Assembly: GCA_023441255.1 (NCBI GenBank)
Contig: JAEZPW010000040.1
Coordinates: 1-22,977, forward strand
Length of the DNA stretch: 22,977 nt
Source: Acidobacteriota bacterium
Lineage (GTDB): Bacteria; Acidobacteriota; Terriglobia; Terriglobales; Acidobacteriaceae
Direction: 5' to 3'
The notes beneath the pieces were generated by a model. That model did no database searches and was not told where the DNA came from. It was given only the letters and a program-made list of their open reading frames with translations. Both the position numbers and the translations under genes were made by a program. This document shows, in pieces, positions 22,771 to 22,977 of this stretch (position 1 is its first letter; the number at the start of each line of letters is the position of its first letter).

Positions 22771-22977
22771 TTACGCCGGTGCCACGGCCGGAGTGAGTGT
22801 CGAGTTCCGGACTACCGCACCGCTGAGTTCGGGCTCATAAACCTCGCAGACGGGACCGAACTGAAAATCAGAGATGAGTCGCTCCAGCTTCTTTTCTGTA
22901 CTTGCGAGGTTCGTGTATTGACGAAGCCTCGATGTGAAACGGGCTCTCAATCTCGGCTGGTCTGCATCAATCTCCCA
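22771..22977 (-). CDS. C-terminal part of an unidentified protein, cut by the window edge
   Basis: On the minus strand the frame beginning at the last base is open for 68 codons and stops at TAA (22771-22773), 12 bases before the ATG of the next gene. It reads WEIDADQPRLRARFTSRL, then RQYTNLASTEKKLERLIS and DFQFGPVCEVYEPELSG. A charged helical stretch with many Arg/Lys/Glu is followed by a short tail ending PAVAPA. The tight spacing and shared strand make it the next upstream member of the right-hand operon. I do not recognise a family from this piece; any glycan-locus enzyme is possible. Confidence 0.65.
   Translation of the reverse strand, partial: WEIDADQPRLRARFTSRLRQYTNLASTEKKLERLISDFQFGPVCEVYEPELSGAVVRNSTLTPAVAPA

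Overview
The window is most of a surface-glycan (exopolysaccharide or O-antigen type) biosynthesis locus from a Gram-negative-type bacterium. GC is moderately high by eye. Acidobacteriota is my best guess: the extracellular protein in the middle carries DUF4082 and near-identical bacterial Ig-like repeats of the 'TITSSGLYTAPASA' type, and the left end has an AMIN plus secretin-N-like protein, a combination I associate with that phylum. This is inference from recalled family patterns; no rRNA or other marker gene is present.

Layout. (1) 1-148, + strand: the last 48 codons of a secreted beta-helix protein cut by the window edge, almost identical to the end of the full-length gene at 10614-12845. 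(2) 246-1421, +: secreted AMIN / STN-like / Ig protein. (3) 10482-1444, - strand: a LuxR-type regulator, then nine tightly packed genes in transcription order: Gfo/Idh/MocA oxidoreductase, hexapeptide N-acetyltransferase, DegT-type aminotransferase, second acyltransferase, GtrB-like GT2, NAD-dependent sugar epimerase, second DegT aminotransferase, LPG-synthase-TM-type membrane protein, third acyltransferase. (4) 10614-12845, +: DUF4082 / Ig / Ig / beta-helix exoprotein ending in a perfect intrinsic terminator. (5) 22977-12916, -: a partial gene of unknown function, two consecutive PaaK/CapK-like adenylate-forming proteins, an O-antigen polymerase/ligase (Wzy type), a GT-C-like polytopic protein, a GT-B glycosyltransferase, a Wzx-type flippase and a GT4 glycosyltransferase.

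How they may work together. The first three genes of the left operon (oxidoreductase, N-acetyltransferase, aminotransferase) form a set that makes 3-acetamido sugars, in the known cases UDP-2,3-diacetamido uronates. The epimerase and second aminotransferase may supply another modified sugar. The GT2 and the two GT-B enzymes would build a lipid-linked repeat unit, Wzx would flip it and Wzy would polymerise or ligate it. Acyltransferases and the adenylate-forming pair may decorate it. No initiating phosphoglycosyltransferase and no Wza/Wzb/Wzc export genes are inside the window, so the locus is incomplete here.

Most junctions in both operons are 4-nt stop/start overlaps (ATGA, TTGA, GTGA) or gaps under 20 nt, which fixes several starts and argues for cotranscription. 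No RNA gene, CRISPR array or transposase was seen, and no gene-free stretch exceeds about 130 bases.
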